NCBI GenBank assembly: GCA_008508345.1
Contig: QNGE01001677.1
Span: forward strand, 37,918-101,917
Reading direction: 5' to 3'
Length of the DNA: 64,000 nucleotides
Source of the DNA: Paragonimus westermani
Taxonomy: Eukaryota > Platyhelminthes > Trematoda > Plagiorchiida > Troglotrematidae
This document shows positions 61,909-64,000 of this stretch, piece by piece (position 1 is the first letter of the stretch; each line of letters opens with the position of its first letter). The position numbers and the translations under genes were made by a program. Under the pieces are notes generated by a model, which worked only from the letters and a program-made list of their open reading frames with translations, ran no database searches and was not told the DNA's origin.

Positions 61909-62228
61909 GTGTATTACATCGTACAGATAAGTGACTCCGTCTGCTGTTGCATTGAGGCACGTGATCTGCTCCTGGTGTTCTTGGCTTATATCCTCCGTTG
62001 TTCACGGCTGTTTAATGCACGGCTAACCGAAATCCACCTGAAACTTAGTTCCAAGCTGCAACTTAGGGACGCAACCTGAGCCACTGACATTCCCGATATC
62101 TGGGTAAAGCAGAAACTAGTTAGAAGAACTCCCCTAAAAAAACTATAGCATCTCAAGAACACTCCAGACACTTCTTATTCAATCACTGTAATTATATTGC
62201 TTCTCAAACAAAGTAGCTACCAACTTAC

Positions 62229-62668
62229 GCGATATTTTTTGGCCAACAGCTCGATTTGTGATGTAGGGTCGGATCCCATACTCAGTAGACCAACCATGGG
62301 CCACCGAGGTGTAGATTCGGCATACACACTGTCCAGATCAAGCACGAACGTTTCGGAGAATTTCTGACCCAAGCTTGCGGTAACAAAGATGGCAGCCTGA
62401 TTCATCACTCTGTCCGGGCACCAGGCTCGTATAAGCAAAAGTCGCCGGAAGGGATCCAGACTTTGCTGATACCCGTCCGGAACCGGTTCATTCTCCGGAG
62501 TGGCTTTGTCAAACCAGCTGTGCCAGGCGCGTTCATTCTGCTGCACTTGGTCCAGTATGATTGCAAATTGATTGAGGTTGGATAACGCTACCAAATGAAG
62601 CCAAGTCATGTCGGTAATCCATTTGTGCGGCTTCGGCCGCACTGTGTTCAAATCCAGCGATGCCCCGC
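62229..62668 (-). CDS. axonemal dynein heavy chain, exon (AAA5-AAA6 region)
   Basis: This is the most 5' dynein exon visible. It encodes GASLDLNTVRPKPHKWITDM after a split Gly codon, then TWLHLVALSNLNQF, PDGYQQSLDPFRRLLLIRAW, CPDRVMNQA and LLSMGSDPTSQIELLAKKYR. These motifs belong to the region between AAA5 and AAA6. The acceptor is CCTGACAG ending at 62669 and the donor is CGC|GTAAGT at 62228. Its 440 nt start with two bases of a codon and end in phase 0. The open frame continues upstream to 62798, but that sequence no longer resembles dynein and is intron. Confidence 0.95.
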
Positions 62669-63852
62669 CTGTCAGGATGAGCACAAAACAGTTGGATATG
62701 ATGCGGGCAGGAACCATCAGTGGTACCGAGTGCACATTTGTGAAAGAAATGGGCAGGTTGGTTTGAACGGACCACTTCTGAACTGATTTGAGAGGCACAC
62801 TATATAAATCTATTCAGATATACTGGGTCTTTAGAAACATGGGCTAGCTGAGTAGCCACCGGTCCAGAGAGTACAAAGCAATTATTTCTTGCAACCAGAG
62901 CCTTGGCAAAATTTTTTGCGTGATCTACGATGAATATCATAGAATTATTTCTCACTAATTCCATCGAGATACCTTCATTTGTTCATCCGACTTCAAAAGC
63001 GTTTCAGTTCCGTATTTTTACTAAGTCTGACTCCGACAGATTTGCGATGTGATCAAAGCAGGCTAGATCAGTGCATTCAGGTTACCAGATCGTTTCACGC
63101 ACATCGATGGAAGAAACACCAAACTTTGTACTATGGAACCGTAACCGTTCAGTCTGTCCTCTGCGGTTTAATCTGTTGTGTGGCATTCGTCTCAGACTCC
63201 TCTCAGCTACGATAACTAAATTACGGGACTTGGTAACATGGTCTTTTGGCAAACCAAACTGTTATGAAACCACTGCACGAGCAATTATGGCCGCCGTCTA
63301 ATCATAAAAGCATACAGTTTCTAGTTCACATGAATCCGAGTGGTGACAAGGATATTCGGTTGGTAGCAATGACGACACACATACCATAGTTTATGTGAAC
63401 GGGCCATTTTAAACTCAGATGGGTGGAGTTGCAATGCTGTTTTATCTAACAGAAAGGCGTAGAGTCATCACAATGAAGTCAGGTCCCATGTGGGAACGAG
63501 ATTGCATACCAAATGGTAACCGTCACTGACACAGTCGATCGCTCATTCTGTTGGCCTTGTTAGGTCAGCATACCGGGTGAGTGGATGAGATCATAAATAG
63601 AGGCAAGTGACTAATTTTGTAGGGGTTCGAATGACCTCATCCGAAATTGGCAGGTCGACCGAAGCATGACGGCAAGCTGATCACCACACCACCAGTAAAA
63701 TTGTCCTTGTATATTTCCCAGTCAACTTGTTGAACCTGCTGTGTACGTATTCCGGTCAGTTACCTCTCTAACATGTTGTATCCAATATGCAACATTTCCC
63801 AACATTGACAACCTTTTGTCGCACACTTCAAGAGGTAATGTGGATTAAAAAG
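62669..63852 (-). other. upstream dynein intron, exon expected beyond the edge
   Basis: The preceding dynein exon, which should end with a HEEF...KG-type segment, is not visible here and probably lies beyond 64000. A tRNA-like repeat is present at about 63630-63700. No other coding motif is seen. Confidence 0.6.
63630..63700 (-). repeat. tRNA-like sequence
   Basis: On the minus strand GTGGTGTGGTGATCAGCTTGC resembles an A box and GGTCATTCGAACCCC resembles a B box. It is probably another decayed tRNA-derived SINE head. Confidence 0.5.
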
Positions 63853-64000
63853 CATCATCATCATCATCATCATAGACAGCAATACATCAGTGGTTCACAC
63901 TAATGCTTAACTGCCACACAACCATGAAGAAACAGCAAACCCTATATAGAAAGAGAGAACGAAAAAGAAGGGGACGGGAAGGGACCTAACTACTGAAAAT
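63853..64000 (-). mobile_element. RTE-like LINE 3' end, continues past the window
   Basis: It starts with seven CAT triplets (63853-63873; ATG repeats on the minus strand), then agacagcaatacatcagtgg. From there it follows the 3' region of RTE copy 2 at 18779-18930 closely, including agaaggggacgggaagggacct. It is the 3' end of a minus-strand RTE copy whose body lies to the right, within the dynein gene. Confidence 0.85.

Larger units (their letters stand above)
58311..62228 (-). other. dynein intron carrying several repeats
   Basis: The intron is bounded by a GTAAGT donor (62228) and the acceptor at 58311. It holds a same-strand Penelope-like copy (58780-60120), a foldback repeat with a tRNA-like core (60288-60769) and an LTR-like repeat (61592-61908). 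Nothing is recognised at 60770-61590. Confidence 0.85.

Noticed and set aside
61712..62005. Minus-strand frame of 97 codons that resembles the frame at 24573-24788
   Set aside because: The resemblance is explained by the shared LTR-like repeat. The DNA similarity extends well outside both frames and the frames are not conserved as protein.
62669..62798. Upstream extension of the dynein exon frame
   Set aside because: The sequence stops resembling dynein at a good AG acceptor (62669), and using that acceptor gives the correct phase. The extension is intron.
63853..63873. CRISPR-like or regulatory triplet repeat
   Set aside because: It is a simple CAT repeat forming the 3' tail of an RTE copy. 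There are no spacers.

Overview
The window is eukaryotic and most probably comes from a flatworm, likely a digenean trematode. It has intron-rich coding sequence with GT/AG splice sites, no operons or ribosome-binding sites, and many decayed retroelements of the kinds that crowd fluke genomes: CsRn1-type Ty3/gypsy LTR elements, CR1-like and RTE-like LINEs, and Penelope-like elements with a GIY-YIG endonuclease. The species assignment is inference from element types and gene structure; no marker gene fixes it.

The one host gene I can support is the 3' part of an axonemal dynein heavy chain of the outer-arm DNAH5/DNAH8 type. It lies on the minus strand, and its last six exons run from 62668 down to 40402. 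The exon phases fit together exactly (440, 309, 195, 263, 370 and 564 nt). They encode about 712 residues: the end of AAA5/start of AAA6, AAA6, its lid and the C-terminal domain, up to the TAA stop. The 5' part of the gene lies beyond the right edge.

The left part (about 0.5-24.8 kb) is a graveyard of mobile elements. There is a minus-strand CR1-like LINE (0.5-2.5 kb), then a minus-strand CsRn1-type gypsy element (about 4.5-9.3 kb). The latter keeps an unbroken 798-codon reverse transcriptase/RNase H/integrase frame but has broken gag and protease. Next come a second gypsy fragment (10-11 kb) that abuts a plus-strand LINE 3' end, a third gypsy remnant (13.3-14.5 kb), and three RTE-like LINE copies (16, 19-20.6 and 22.3-23 kb). 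One RTE copy is bounded by a 13-bp target-site duplication. A probable solo LTR lies at 24.4-24.75 kb.

The middle (24.8-40.4 kb) is largely unrecognised intergenic DNA. It holds two Penelope-like copies (32.4 and 34.2-35.7 kb), an RTE tail (37.9-38.1 kb) and one 158-codon unidentified ORF (30 kb).

The right part (40.4-64 kb) is the dynein gene. Its introns carry two adjacent Penelope-like copies (41.2-43.4 kb), a third in the other orientation (58.8-60.1 kb), a foldback repeat enclosing a tRNA-like SINE (60.29-60.77 kb) and a second copy of the LTR seen at 24.4 kb. The right edge is the 3' end of another RTE copy.

The most notable structural signal is the architecture of the Penelope-like copies. 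Three of them carry inverted repeats at their ends, and one has a clean 12-bp target-site duplication. I found no CRISPR array, no functional tRNA or rRNA gene, and nothing I would call a new gene system.
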